Assembly (NCBI GenBank): GCA_964458125.1
Contig: CAYWHE010000075.1
Coordinates: 1-17,369 of the forward strand
From: CAYWHE01 sp964458125
Lineage (GTDB): Bacteria; Bacteroidota; Bacteroidia; AKYH767-A; OLB10
Length of the DNA stretch: 17,369 bases
Direction of reading: 5' to 3'
Positions 1 through 7,692 of this stretch are shown one piece after another; positions within the stretch are counted from its first letter, which is position 1, and each line of letters begins with the position of its first letter. The notes beneath the pieces were generated by a model, which searched no databases, had not been told where the DNA came from, and saw only the letters and a program-made list of their open reading frames with translations. Both the position numbers and the translations under genes were made by a program.

Positions 1-713
1 CCGTGGAAAAAGGTGAACGCGTGGTGGGAACCTCCCAGTTTTCGGGAACGGAAATCATGCGGATTGCCAACTTAAATGAAATGGAGGTCAGTGTGGACGT
101 AAGTGAAAATGATATCGTCCGGGTCCACCTGAATGATACGGCTTTAATTGACATCGATGCTTATCTGGACCGCAAATTCAGGGGTATAGTGACCGAAATT
201 GCCAATTCAGCAACAAATACTGGTTTCACCACTGATCAGGTGACTAACTTTGCCGTTAAAATCAGAATTCTCCGTGATTCTTACCTTGACCTTATACCTG
301 CTGACCGGCCGTCCTATTCCCCTTTCCGGCCCGGTATGTCGGCTACTGTCGAAATTCAGACAAAAAAATTGCGTGACGTCATGGCTGTACCGATACAAGC
401 AGTCACCACAAGAGATACCACCATCAGGGAGTCATCCAAACAAAAATTAAGACCCGGCGAGACCAGAAAGGAAGAAGCGGTTACCGATGCAGACAAAACC
501 TCTGAATGCGTATTTATATTAAAGGACGGAACAGCTAAAATGACTGTTGTAAAAACCGGCATTCAGGACAATACGTACATCCAGATTTTAAGCGGACTGG
601 AAGACAGCGCTGAGGTGGTTGTGGCGCCCTATAATGCCATATCGAAAACACTTCAGGACGGTTCCCGGGTTAAGGTCGTAAAAAAGGAAGATCTATTTGT
701 AAAGGAAAAATAG
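1..713 (+). CDS. Periplasmic adaptor (HlyD/MFP family) of an efflux pump, 3' part only
   Basis: The gene runs in from the left edge, so the signal or membrane anchor, the hairpin and most of the lipoyl half are missing. The GTG at base 3 is only the first codon in frame, not a believable start. What remains (about 236 residues) begins in the end of the barrel-sandwich region (MRIANLNEMEVSVDVSENDI). This run, an inner-membrane adaptor hallmark with a hydrophobic strand followed by an acidic 'VSENDI' turn, leads into the beta-barrel domain and then the membrane-proximal domain (about residues 120-230, ending in VVVAPYNAISKTLQDGSRVKV). Proteins of this family bridge an inner-membrane ABC or RND transporter to a TolC-type outer-membrane channel. 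Neither partner gene is visible, so they may lie upstream. tsaB follows 57 bp later with no clear terminator or promoter between, so the two may be co-transcribed. Family confident; ABC (MacA-like) versus RND type cannot be decided here. Confidence 0.85.
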   Translation, partial: VEKGERVVGTSQFSGTEIMRIANLNEMEVSVDVSENDIVRVHLNDTALIDIDAYLDRKFRGIVTEIANSATNTGFTTDQVTNFAVKIRILRDSYLDLIPADRPSYSPFRPGMSATVEIQTKKLRDVMAVPIQAVTTRDTTIRESSKQKLRPGETRKEEAVTDADKTSECVFILKDGTAKMTVVKTGIQDNTYIQILSGLEDSAEVVVAPYNAISKTLQDGSRVKVVKKEDLFVKEK

Positions 714-770
714 GCTTCATCTGCCCGTATTCAATATAGTCATTCCTCGCTCCTGGAAAAACCTGTTCCC

Positions 771-1466
771 TTGCCACGCATTTTACAACTTGAAACAGCT
801 ACCGCCATTTGTTCGGTTAGCCTGGCGGAGAACGGAGTGGTAACCGGCCTCGAGGAAAGTGAAGAAAAAAACAACCATGCCTCCAGGCTTCATGTTTTCA
901 TTGATCGTCTATTACAGCAGAAGGGAATTGACTACCCAGACTTAGACGCCATTGCTGTCAGTATGGGACCTGGATCCTATACAGGCTTGCGGATAGGCGT
1001 GGCCGCAGCCAAGGGCTTCGGATTCGCCCTTGACATACCGGTAATAGCCGTGAATACCTTACAATCCATGACGGAACATTACATCTGTAAATTTGAATTT
1101 AAGGCTAGCGAGGATGCATTGTTCTGCCCGATGATCGATGCCCGGAGGATGGAGGTTTATACGGCACTTTATGACCGGAATCTGACAGTAATAAAACCAG
1201 TCACAGCCATGATCCTGGACGAAAACGCCTTCCGGGAGGAACTCCGGAAACATAAAATCCATTTTTTTGGAGATGGAGCAGATAAATTCCGCAAACTTTC
1301 CGGTGGCCACCCCAAAAGCCAGTTTAGGGACGACTTTTCAACATCTTCCAGGGGACTAACCCGTCCGGCGCTTGAAGCCTATAATGCCCGTCAATTCATA
1401 GATTTAGCTTATTTCGAACCTTATTACCTGAAGGATTTTGTGGCCGGACCTGCAAAACGGACCTGA
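771..1466 (+). CDS. tsaB: tRNA threonylcarbamoyladenosine biosynthesis protein TsaB
   Basis: TsaB is the inactive-homologue partner of TsaD. With TsaD and TsaE it helps transfer the threonylcarbamoyl group to A37 of ANN-decoding tRNAs in the cytoplasm. The 231-residue length is normal for bacterial TsaB. The N-terminus (ILQLETATAICSVSL) matches the ASKHA-fold opening strand. Residues 36-41 (HASRLH) and the run GPGSYTGLRIG at about 66-76 are the family signature. The start is a TTG at 771: it puts the first strand exactly at the N-terminus, as in other TsaB proteins, and no in-frame ATG exists upstream after the previous gene's stop. The only upstream alternative I see is an ATT at 729. No Shine-Dalgarno sequence is visible, as is common in Bacteroidota. 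The other TsaBDE genes are not in this window. A following promoter at 1492-1522 separates it from the next gene. Confidence 0.93.
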   Translation: MPRILQLETATAICSVSLAENGVVTGLEESEEKNNHASRLHVFIDRLLQQKGIDYPDLDAIAVSMGPGSYTGLRIGVAAAKGFGFALDIPVIAVNTLQSMTEHYICKFEFKASEDALFCPMIDARRMEVYTALYDRNLTVIKPVTAMILDENAFREELRKHKIHFFGDGADKFRKLSGGHPKSQFRDDFSTSSRGLTRPALEAYNARQFIDLAYFEPYYLKDFVAGPAKRT

Positions 1467-1491
1467 ATTGTTGATAAATTGGGTGAAAATC

Positions 1492-1522
1492 TTGCAATAT
1501 TTAATTGAAAATGATATCTTTG
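1492..1522 (+). promoter_or_regulatory. Bacteroidota-type sigma-A promoter of the giant adhesin gene
   Basis: TTG at 1492-1494, a 20-base spacer, then TATCTTTG at 1515-1522. This fits the Bacteroidota consensus (-33 TTG, about 19-20 bases, -7 TAnnTTTG). The ATG at 1547 lies 24 bases after the -7 element, which leaves a short leader. It is the best-formed promoter in the window along with the one at 8835-8864. Confidence 0.75.
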
Positions 1523-1546
1523 TTAAATCCTAAATGAACCAATAGC

Positions 1547-4500
1547 ATGAAGAAATTTTTCCTTCCGATAGTCTTACTGCTACCCCTCAGTTTTACCTAT
1601 TCACAGATTACCATTACGCCATCCACACCTGTTAATGCAGTCAACAGCTTTATCGGTACCGGTGTAACGGTTTCCAACGTAACCTACCAGGGGGTGCCAA
1701 ACTCCCTGGCCACATTCACCGGACCTTCCAACATGGGAATTTCGAATGGAATCATATTCGGAACAGGAACGTCAGCGAATGTCAACAACAACGCCTCCTA
1801 TTTTCACAGTGATGGTGCCGTGTGCCCCGGTGATCCTGACTTACAGGCGCTTTCAACCAATCCGGTGCAGGATGCAGCCGTTCTTGAATTTGATTTTACA
1901 GCCCAGGCCGATTCCATTACCTTTGAGTATGTATTTTCATCCGAAGAGTACAGCGATTATGTAGGTTCAGGATTTAATGATGTGTTTGGATTTTTCGTTT
2001 CCGGCCCTGGAATTGCCGGAACCCAAAATATTGCAATAATTCCCGGAACCGCTCTCCCGGTCACGATCAATAATGTCAATAACGGCTATTCAACAGCCGG
2101 GACGGTTCCTTCCGGGCCATGCATGAACTGCGCCTATTACAATGACAATACCAACGGAGCAGGTGCAACGGTTTGTTATGACGGGTTGACGGTGGTTCTG
2201 ACCGCCAGGCTGGGCATTTCCATCTGCGAAACTTATCACATCAAACTGGCAGTAGGAAACGTTGGAGATGGTGCATTTGACTCCGGGGTCTTCCTGAAAG
2301 CCAACAGTTTCAGTTCAGGATATGTTAACATTACACCCACAGGCGGGGTCGCATATCCGAATAATATTTCCGTTTATTGCCCGGGTGATTCGGTAAAACT
2401 AACCGCTTCCAATGCCACCAGCTGGCAGTGGGATACCGGTGACACCACCCGTTCAATCTGGTGCAGCAGCCCCGGCGTGCATTCAGTAATCGTTTATGGT
2501 GTCGGTGGCTGTTTCCTGTTTTCACAACCCTATACGGTATTGGAAGACAATCCAACTGCCACTATAACCCCTTCCGGTCTGGTCACTATCTGCCCGGGTG
2601 ATTCCGCCATCCTGACGGCCAATTCGGGCATTGCCTACCAGTGGTCGAACGGGGCCACCACCCAGTCCATCACGGTATTTAATTCGGGTAACTTTACGGT
2701 AATCGTTACCGATACGGTAGGTTGTGACGCCACCTCCCTCCCCGTGACAGTAAATTCGGGTGTGGCCACGGCGGTTATAACCCCGGTGGGGCCAACGGCC
2801 ATCTGCCAGGGAGGAACCGTTACACTTTCAGCCAATAACGGATCCGTTTACCTTTGGTCAAATGGGGCCACCACGCAAAACATCTCTACTGCCCTTGCAG
2901 GAACGTATACGGTAACAGTTACCCAGTCGGGCGGCTGCTCGGCGGTTTCAGCTCCCCAGAACGTCACCGTTTCCGTACCTGCAGCCAGTATCACACCCTT
3001 AGGACCTACCACCTTTTGCCAGGGCAGCAACGTCACATTATCGGCCAATGCGGGATCCTCCTATCTGTGGTCCACAGGGGCCACCACGCAGAATATCACC
3101 ACGACTACTGCAGGAAACTACATCGTCACGGTAACCGATGCGGGCGGTTGTGATACCGCCTCTGCACCTGTTGCCATTACAGTTAACACCGCTGTAGCCA
3201 ATATTACAGTCAATGGCAGCCTGGTACTTTGTCCGGGTCAGCAGGCCTCCCTTTCAGCCAATGCAGGAAATTCCTATCTTTGGTCGAACGGGGCCACCAC
3301 ACAATCCATAACCCCGTCAACAGCGGGAAATTATACGGTTACGGTAACCAATTTCAATAACTGTACGGCCACTTCAGCCCCGGTTGCGGTTAGCGTCAGC
3401 AATCCGACCGCAACGATTACACCCGGCGGAACGACCACCCTGTGTCCCGGAAATACGGTCATCCTGAATGCCAATGCCGGAAATTCCTACCTGTGGTCGA
3501 ACGGTTCCACGACGGCTTCCATAACTACGGGTATGGCCGGAACTTATACGGTAACCGTTACTAATGCCGATAACTGCACGGCAGTTTCCACCCCGGTGGT
3601 GGTTACGGTAACACCCCCCGCTGCAAGCATTACGCCATCCGGTCCCACCACATTCTGCCAGGGCGGCAATGTCACGCTTTCGGCCAATGCCGGATCTTCC
3701 TATCTCTGGTCAACGGGAGCCACTACACAGAATATTACCACGGCCACAGCCGGAGCCTATGTGGTGACCGTCACCAATGCCAACGGCTGCGATACGGCTT
3801 CCGCACCGGTAAACATTATAGTGAATACGGGAACCGCCACCATCACTCCTGCCGGCAGTACCACCATTTGCCCCGGAAATTCCGTTACGTTAACTGCGAA
3901 TGCAGGCAATTCATACCTCTGGTCCAACGGGGCGACCACCCAGAGCATCAATGCCGCTGTCACAGGATCATATACTGTTACCGTTACAAATTTCAATACC
4001 TGTACGGCCATTTCCACACCAGTTGCCGTAACCGTGAGCAATCCATCGGCACTGATCACTCCCGGCGGCAGTACAACCCTCTGCCCCGGCGGGAATGTCA
4101 CACTCAGCGCGAACCCGGGTACCGCCTACCAGTGGAGCAACGGATCCACGGCCTCATCCATCAATGTAACGGCCGCAGGTACCTTTACGGTGACGGTTAC
4201 CAATGCTGATAATTGCACTGCTGTTTCCGCACAGGTTACCGTTGCCGTCAGCAATCCGACAGCAGTCATTACCCCCCAATCCCAGGCAACTTTCTGCCAG
4301 GGGGACAGCGTGATACTATCCGCCAACAGCGGCAGCAGCTACCTATGGAGCAATGGTGCCACTACCCAAAACGTCAGCATCCTCGCGGCAGGTAATTTTA
4401 CGGTTACGGTGACCAATATTGACGGTTGTACGGCTGTATCCGCACAGCAGCAGGTTACGGTTAATTCCGCCAGCGTCACCATCAGTGCCACGGGTCCCAC

Positions 4501-6091
4501 AGTGTTCTGCCCGAACAGCCAGGTAACCCTGCAGGCCAGCAATGGCGCCTCCTTCTTATGGAGCAATGGGGCCACCACGCAAAGCATCACCGTGAATCAG
4601 AATGGAAATTACCAGGTGACTATTACTGATCCGAATTCCTGCACGGCAGTTTCAAATATCATCAACACCCTGGTCAGCCTGCCTGCAGCAGTTATTACAC
4701 CTTCAGGCCCGACCACCATTTGTCCCAATACTACCGTAACCTTATCCGCCAACACGGGCAGCAGTTACCTGTGGTCGAACGGCAGCACTGACCAGTCAAT
4801 TTCGGTTGGGCAAAACGGAACTTTCAGCGCCATTGTCACCGACAGTATTGGTTGCCAGGCTACATCGAATACCTTAAACGTTATCGTCAGCATTCCCCAG
4901 GCGGTTATCACGCCGGCCGGTCCCACCACGTTTTGTGACGGTGATGCCGTAACCCTGCAGGCCAACAGCGGAACTGCCTACCAATGGTCAACCGGGGGAA
5001 ATGGTCAGTCGGTGACCATCTCCCAGGCCGGCACCTATACGGTAGAAGTCACCGATACGGCCGGATGCAAGGAAAGTTCAGCTCCCATCACGGTGACTGT
5101 TTTATATGCTACGGCAACAGCCACCCCGCTGGGACCCACCGTTTTCTGTGAAGGCGATGCCGTATCCATAACGGCCAATGCGGGGCTTGCCTATGTCTGG
5201 AACAGCGGCGCCACCACGCAAACCATAGAGGCCCTGACCAGCGGCAATTATTTTGTAACCGTAACCAACAACAACGGCTGTACAGCCGTTTCCAGCGCCA
5301 TTTACGTTGATGTGCATGCCTATCCGGTCATTAAGTTCCAGTCGGACACCAGCCTGATCTGTGAAACGCTGAAAGTGAAATTTACGAATCAGTCCGTATT
5401 TGAAGCGGGTTCCACTTTCAGCTGGAATTTTGGTGATGGAGCCACCTCCGTGGAAAAGGATCCCTTCCACTATTATTCAACAGCCGGCAGCTATGCAGTT
5501 ATTCTGACCATCACAAGCCCGGTCGGATGCGTTTCATCCGATACGGTCGATATTACCGTCACCTATTACCCTCCTCCTGTTGCCCGTTTCAAGGCTGATC
5601 CGAATTATACCACGCTTGTTAATTCCAGGATTCAGTTTACGGATATGTCGGCCAATGCCGTACGCTGGTACTGGAATTTCGGGGACGGCTCAACATCCGG
5701 AGATCCCAGTCCTTCGCATTATTACAGTGCGGAAGGAAACTACAAGGTTACTTTACGTATTCACTCCCTGGCCGATTGCGTGGATGAATATTCAGAAGAG
5801 GTTTATGTCGCTCCATTCTTCATCCCAAACAGTTTCACACCCAATAAGGATGGAAAGAACGAAGTATTCTTTGATGCAGGTCATATCGTTGATGTGGATA
5901 AATATGAAATGCTGATTTGGAACCGCTGGGGACAACTGGTTTTCCGTACCGGAAGTTACCAGGAGCCCTGGTCAGGAATTGACCAGAACGGAGGTGAATC
6001 CCCGGAAGGCATGTATGTTTACCAGATCAATGTCAATACCCGGTCAGGACAAAGATTAGAATACCATGGCAGGGTTAACCTGATCCGATAA
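1547..6091 (+). CDS. Giant secreted repeat adhesin: choice-of-anchor-L-like region, 14 Ig-like repeats, two PKD domains, T9SS type B C-terminal domain
   Basis: A 1514-residue cell-surface or secreted protein. Residues 1-19 are a signal peptide (MKKFFLPIVLLLPLSFTYS, probably cut before Gln20). Residues about 22-257 resemble the choice-of-anchor L domain (GISNGIIFGTG; FEYVFSSEEYSDYVGSGFND). Residues 258-335 hold a divergent first repeat, followed by 13 repeats of exactly 71 residues to residue 1258. Each has Cys at positions 14 and 58, a WSNG/WSTG core and a TVTVT strand, as in Ig-like adhesin repeats. Two PKD domains follow (about 1260-1340 and 1345-1421; WNFGDG motifs). The end (about 1424-1514; FIPNSFTPNKDGKNEVF, WNRWGQLVF, GMYVYQI) is the gliding-motility-associated C-terminal (CHU_C) domain, which directs export by the type IX system in T9SS type B cargo. 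No T9SS machinery gene is present here. The likely role, surface adhesion or a stalk-like filament, is inferred. Own promoter and terminator indicate a monocistronic unit. Confidence 0.93.
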   Translation: MKKFFLPIVLLLPLSFTYSQITITPSTPVNAVNSFIGTGVTVSNVTYQGVPNSLATFTGPSNMGISNGIIFGTGTSANVNNNASYFHSDGAVCPGDPDLQALSTNPVQDAAVLEFDFTAQADSITFEYVFSSEEYSDYVGSGFNDVFGFFVSGPGIAGTQNIAIIPGTALPVTINNVNNGYSTAGTVPSGPCMNCAYYNDNTNGAGATVCYDGLTVVLTARLGISICETYHIKLAVGNVGDGAFDSGVFLKANSFSSGYVNITPTGGVAYPNNISVYCPGDSVKLTASNATSWQWDTGDTTRSIWCSSPGVHSVIVYGVGGCFLFSQPYTVLEDNPTATITPSGLVTICPGDSAILTANSGIAYQWSNGATTQSITVFNSGNFTVIVTDTVGCDATSLPVTVNSGVATAVITPVGPTAICQGGTVTLSANNGSVYLWSNGATTQNISTALAGTYTVTVTQSGGCSAVSAPQNVTVSVPAASITPLGPTTFCQGSNVTLSANAGSSYLWSTGATTQNITTTTAGNYIVTVTDAGGCDTASAPVAITVNTAVANITVNGSLVLCPGQQASLSANAGNSYLWSNGATTQSITPSTAGNYTVTVTNFNNCTATSAPVAVSVSNPTATITPGGTTTLCPGNTVILNANAGNSYLWSNGSTTASITTGMAGTYTVTVTNADNCTAVSTPVVVTVTPPAASITPSGPTTFCQGGNVTLSANAGSSYLWSTGATTQNITTATAGAYVVTVTNANGCDTASAPVNIIVNTGTATITPAGSTTICPGNSVTLTANAGNSYLWSNGATTQSINAAVTGSYTVTVTNFNTCTAISTPVAVTVSNPSALITPGGSTTLCPGGNVTLSANPGTAYQWSNGSTASSINVTAAGTFTVTVTNADNCTAVSAQVTVAVSNPTAVITPQSQATFCQGDSVILSANSGSSYLWSNGATTQNVSILAAGNFTVTVTNIDGCTAVSAQQQVTVNSASVTISATGPTVFCPNSQVTLQASNGASFLWSNGATTQSITVNQNGNYQVTITDPNSCTAVSNIINTLVSLPAAVITPSGPTTICPNTTVTLSANTGSSYLWSNGSTDQSISVGQNGTFSAIVTDSIGCQATSNTLNVIVSIPQAVITPAGPTTFCDGDAVTLQANSGTAYQWSTGGNGQSVTISQAGTYTVEVTDTAGCKESSAPITVTVLYATATATPLGPTVFCEGDAVSITANAGLAYVWNSGATTQTIEALTSGNYFVTVTNNNGCTAVSSAIYVDVHAYPVIKFQSDTSLICETLKVKFTNQSVFEAGSTFSWNFGDGATSVEKDPFHYYSTAGSYAVILTITSPVGCVSSDTVDITVTYYPPPVARFKADPNYTTLVNSRIQFTDMSANAVRWYWNFGDGSTSGDPSPSHYYSAEGNYKVTLRIHSLADCVDEYSEEVYVAPFFIPNSFTPNKDGKNEVFFDAGHIVDVDKYEMLIWNRWGQLVFRTGSYQEPWSGIDQNGGESPEGMYVYQINVNTRSGQRLEYHGRVNLIR
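2318..5320 (+). repeat. Tandem coding repeats: 14 units, 13 of exactly 213 bp
   Basis: Unit 1 (2318-2551, 78 codons) is divergent. Units 2 to 14 start every 213 bp from 2552 to 5108 without a single insertion or deletion, each encoding 71 residues. Conserved positions are ITP at 5-7, Cys14, LSAN near 21-24, YLWSNG at 29-34, TVTVT near 49-53 and Cys58. DNA of neighbouring units differs at many third codon positions, so these are old copies held together at protein level rather than recent expansions. Units 4-5-6 match units 7-8-9 in order, a 639-bp higher-order repeat. Confidence 0.95.
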
Positions 6092-6097
6092 AAAATG

Positions 6098-6131
6098 AAA
6101 AGAGGAATCCCCACAGGTTCCTCTTTTTTTT
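6098..6131 (+). terminator. Rho-independent terminator, probably bidirectional
   Basis: AAAAGAGGAA (6098-6107) pairs perfectly with TTCCTCTTTT (6118-6127) around a 10-base loop and is followed by more T residues to 6131. It starts 7 bases after the stop of the adhesin gene. Read on the minus strand, the same stem is followed by TTTTCATTTTTT, so it can also serve the symporter gene converging from the right. Confidence 0.88.
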
Positions 6132-6156
6132 ATGAATGAATGGAACTGACGGCCAT

Positions 6157-7632
6157 TTATATTGGATCAAGCGTGTTTTTTGTGCGCGCAGCTTTTCGAA
6201 GCAACCACAAACCTGTATAGGTGAAGATCCCGTTTAGAATAAGCAGTTCGAAACCGAATACATATCCATGGAGCAGGAGTCTGGAATAATCATTGGCCAG
6301 GTAACACAGCACCGGTGATAAAATGCAAACAACAGGTACCCAGGGATCATTCACCTGGTTTTTACTAAATAATCCAAAGGCGTATAAGCCGAGCAGTGGA
6401 CCATAAGTATAACCGGCCACTGTGAATAATTTGCTGATCACGGCATCGTCATTGATGATACGGAACAGCACAATCACCAGCAGGAGGATGATGGCAAAAC
6501 TGATGTGTACCATGTAACGCACATTTTTCTGTTTTTGTTCATTCCAATTCCTGTTTTTAATTCCCAGGAAGTCGATGCAAAAGGATGAAGTCAGTGCCGT
6601 CAGGGCACCGTCGGCGCTGGGATAAGCGGCAGAGATCAGACCGATAATGAAGAATATGGCCGACAATAGGCCCAGGTTGTTCAGGGCAATGGTGGGAAAA
6701 AGATCATCGGTGCTGCGTTTTGGAATTTCTATGCCCCTGGATGAGGCATACAAGTATAGAAGCACACCGAGGCAGAGGAAGAGCAGGTTGATAAACACGA
6801 GGATAAAACTAAAGCTGAACATGTTTTTCTGTGCTTCACCCAGCGTCCTGCAACTGATGTTTTTCTGCATCATCTCCTGATCAAGCCCCGTCATGGCAAT
6901 GGCGATGAACATTCCTCCGAAAAACTGCTTCAGGAAAAATGTTTTTGGCTGCCAGTCCGTATAAATCATTTTGGAATAATCACTGCTGACGATATTACTG
7001 ACCAGTTCACCCCAGCCAAACCCGAGTTCACGTGCAATAAAGACGATGGAAAGGACTACGGAAAGAAGCATAAAAGAGGTCTGCAGGGTATCAGTCCAAA
7101 CGATTGTTTTCACTCCGCCCTTATAGGTATACAACAGGATAAGCAGTATGAACGTGGCCACGGTGATCCAAAATGGCACTCCCCACTGATCGAACACAAA
7201 GGTCTGCAGCACGTTGACTACGATATACAGGCGGAATGAGGCCCCGATCGTGCGGGAAAGGAGGAAATAAAAAGCTCCTGTTTTATACGACCAGAACCCG
7301 AACCGGTTTTCCAGGTAACCGTAAATGGAGGTCAGGTTCATCCGGTAATAAACCGGCATCAGCATGGTTGCGATAACGGCATAGCCTACCAGGTATCCGG
7401 CAACGACCATCATATACGAAAATTGTGTGGTTCCCACCCATCCTGGTACGGACATAAACGTGACTCCGGAAAGGGAGGCGCCAATCATTCCGTAGGCCAC
7501 TACGTACCACCTGGAGGAACGGTTTCCAATAAAGTAGGATTCGTTATCTGCATTCCTGCTCGTCAGCCAGACAACCGCAAAAAGAAGAATGGAATAGGCA
7601 ACAACACAGGTGAAGATAAGGGAGGACGACAT
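6157..7632 (-). CDS. Sodium:solute symporter (SSS/SLC5 family)
   Basis: A 491-residue inner-membrane protein with about 13 hydrophobic segments, the usual size and topology of SSS-family transporters, which couple Na+ entry to uptake of a small solute. Family-like features are the first helix followed by DNESYFIGNRSSRWYVVAYG, the segment ASLSGVTFMSVPGWVG in the second helix, the R-x-Y-I-V-V helix near residue 135, and the helix-8 run SAAYPSADGALTALTSS. The last carries the Ser/Thr residues expected at the Na2 sodium site (assigned by analogy). The substrate cannot be told from sequence; the family includes sugar, proline, pantothenate, sialate and iodide carriers. The gene lies 60 bp downstream of the K+ channel gene on the same strand. 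The gap has no TAnnTTTG element on the minus strand, so the pair is probably one transcript ending at the 6098-6131 terminator. Confidence 0.9.
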   Translation of the reverse strand: MSSSLIFTCVVAYSILLFAVVWLTSRNADNESYFIGNRSSRWYVVAYGMIGASLSGVTFMSVPGWVGTTQFSYMMVVAGYLVGYAVIATMLMPVYYRMNLTSIYGYLENRFGFWSYKTGAFYFLLSRTIGASFRLYIVVNVLQTFVFDQWGVPFWITVATFILLILLYTYKGGVKTIVWTDTLQTSFMLLSVVLSIVFIARELGFGWGELVSNIVSSDYSKMIYTDWQPKTFFLKQFFGGMFIAIAMTGLDQEMMQKNISCRTLGEAQKNMFSFSFILVFINLLFLCLGVLLYLYASSRGIEIPKRSTDDLFPTIALNNLGLLSAIFFIIGLISAAYPSADGALTALTSSFCIDFLGIKNRNWNEQKQKNVRYMVHISFAIILLLVIVLFRIINDDAVISKLFTVAGYTYGPLLGLYAFGLFSKNQVNDPWVPVVCILSPVLCYLANDYSRLLLHGYVFGFELLILNGIFTYTGLWLLRKAARTKNTLDPI

Positions 7633-7666
7633 GGCGTTCAGCTGATTTTTTTAGTTTGAAGACCGG

Positions 7667-7684
7667 GTTGACACGACCGTCAAC
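7667..7684. other. Perfect inverted repeat in the channel/symporter spacer
   Basis: GTTGAC (7667-7672) and GTCAAC (7679-7684) flank a 6-base spacer, within the 60-bp gap between the channel stop and the symporter start. No T-run follows on the minus strand, so it does not look like an intrinsic terminator. It could be an RNA hairpin that alters relative expression of the two genes, or a protein site, or chance. Confidence 0.4.
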
Positions 7685-7692
7685 GATTCCTA

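Noticed and set aside
2331..4965. Series of similar minus-strand frames of 66-114 codons within the adhesin repeats
   Set aside because: They recur with the 213-bp repeat because the coding strand repeats, and are mirror images of the Ig-like units rather than genes.
2318..5320. CRISPR array or non-coding satellite as explanation of the regular repeat
   Set aside because: The period is 213 bp, in frame, with conserved protein and divergent third codon positions and no short identical direct repeats. It is a coding domain array.
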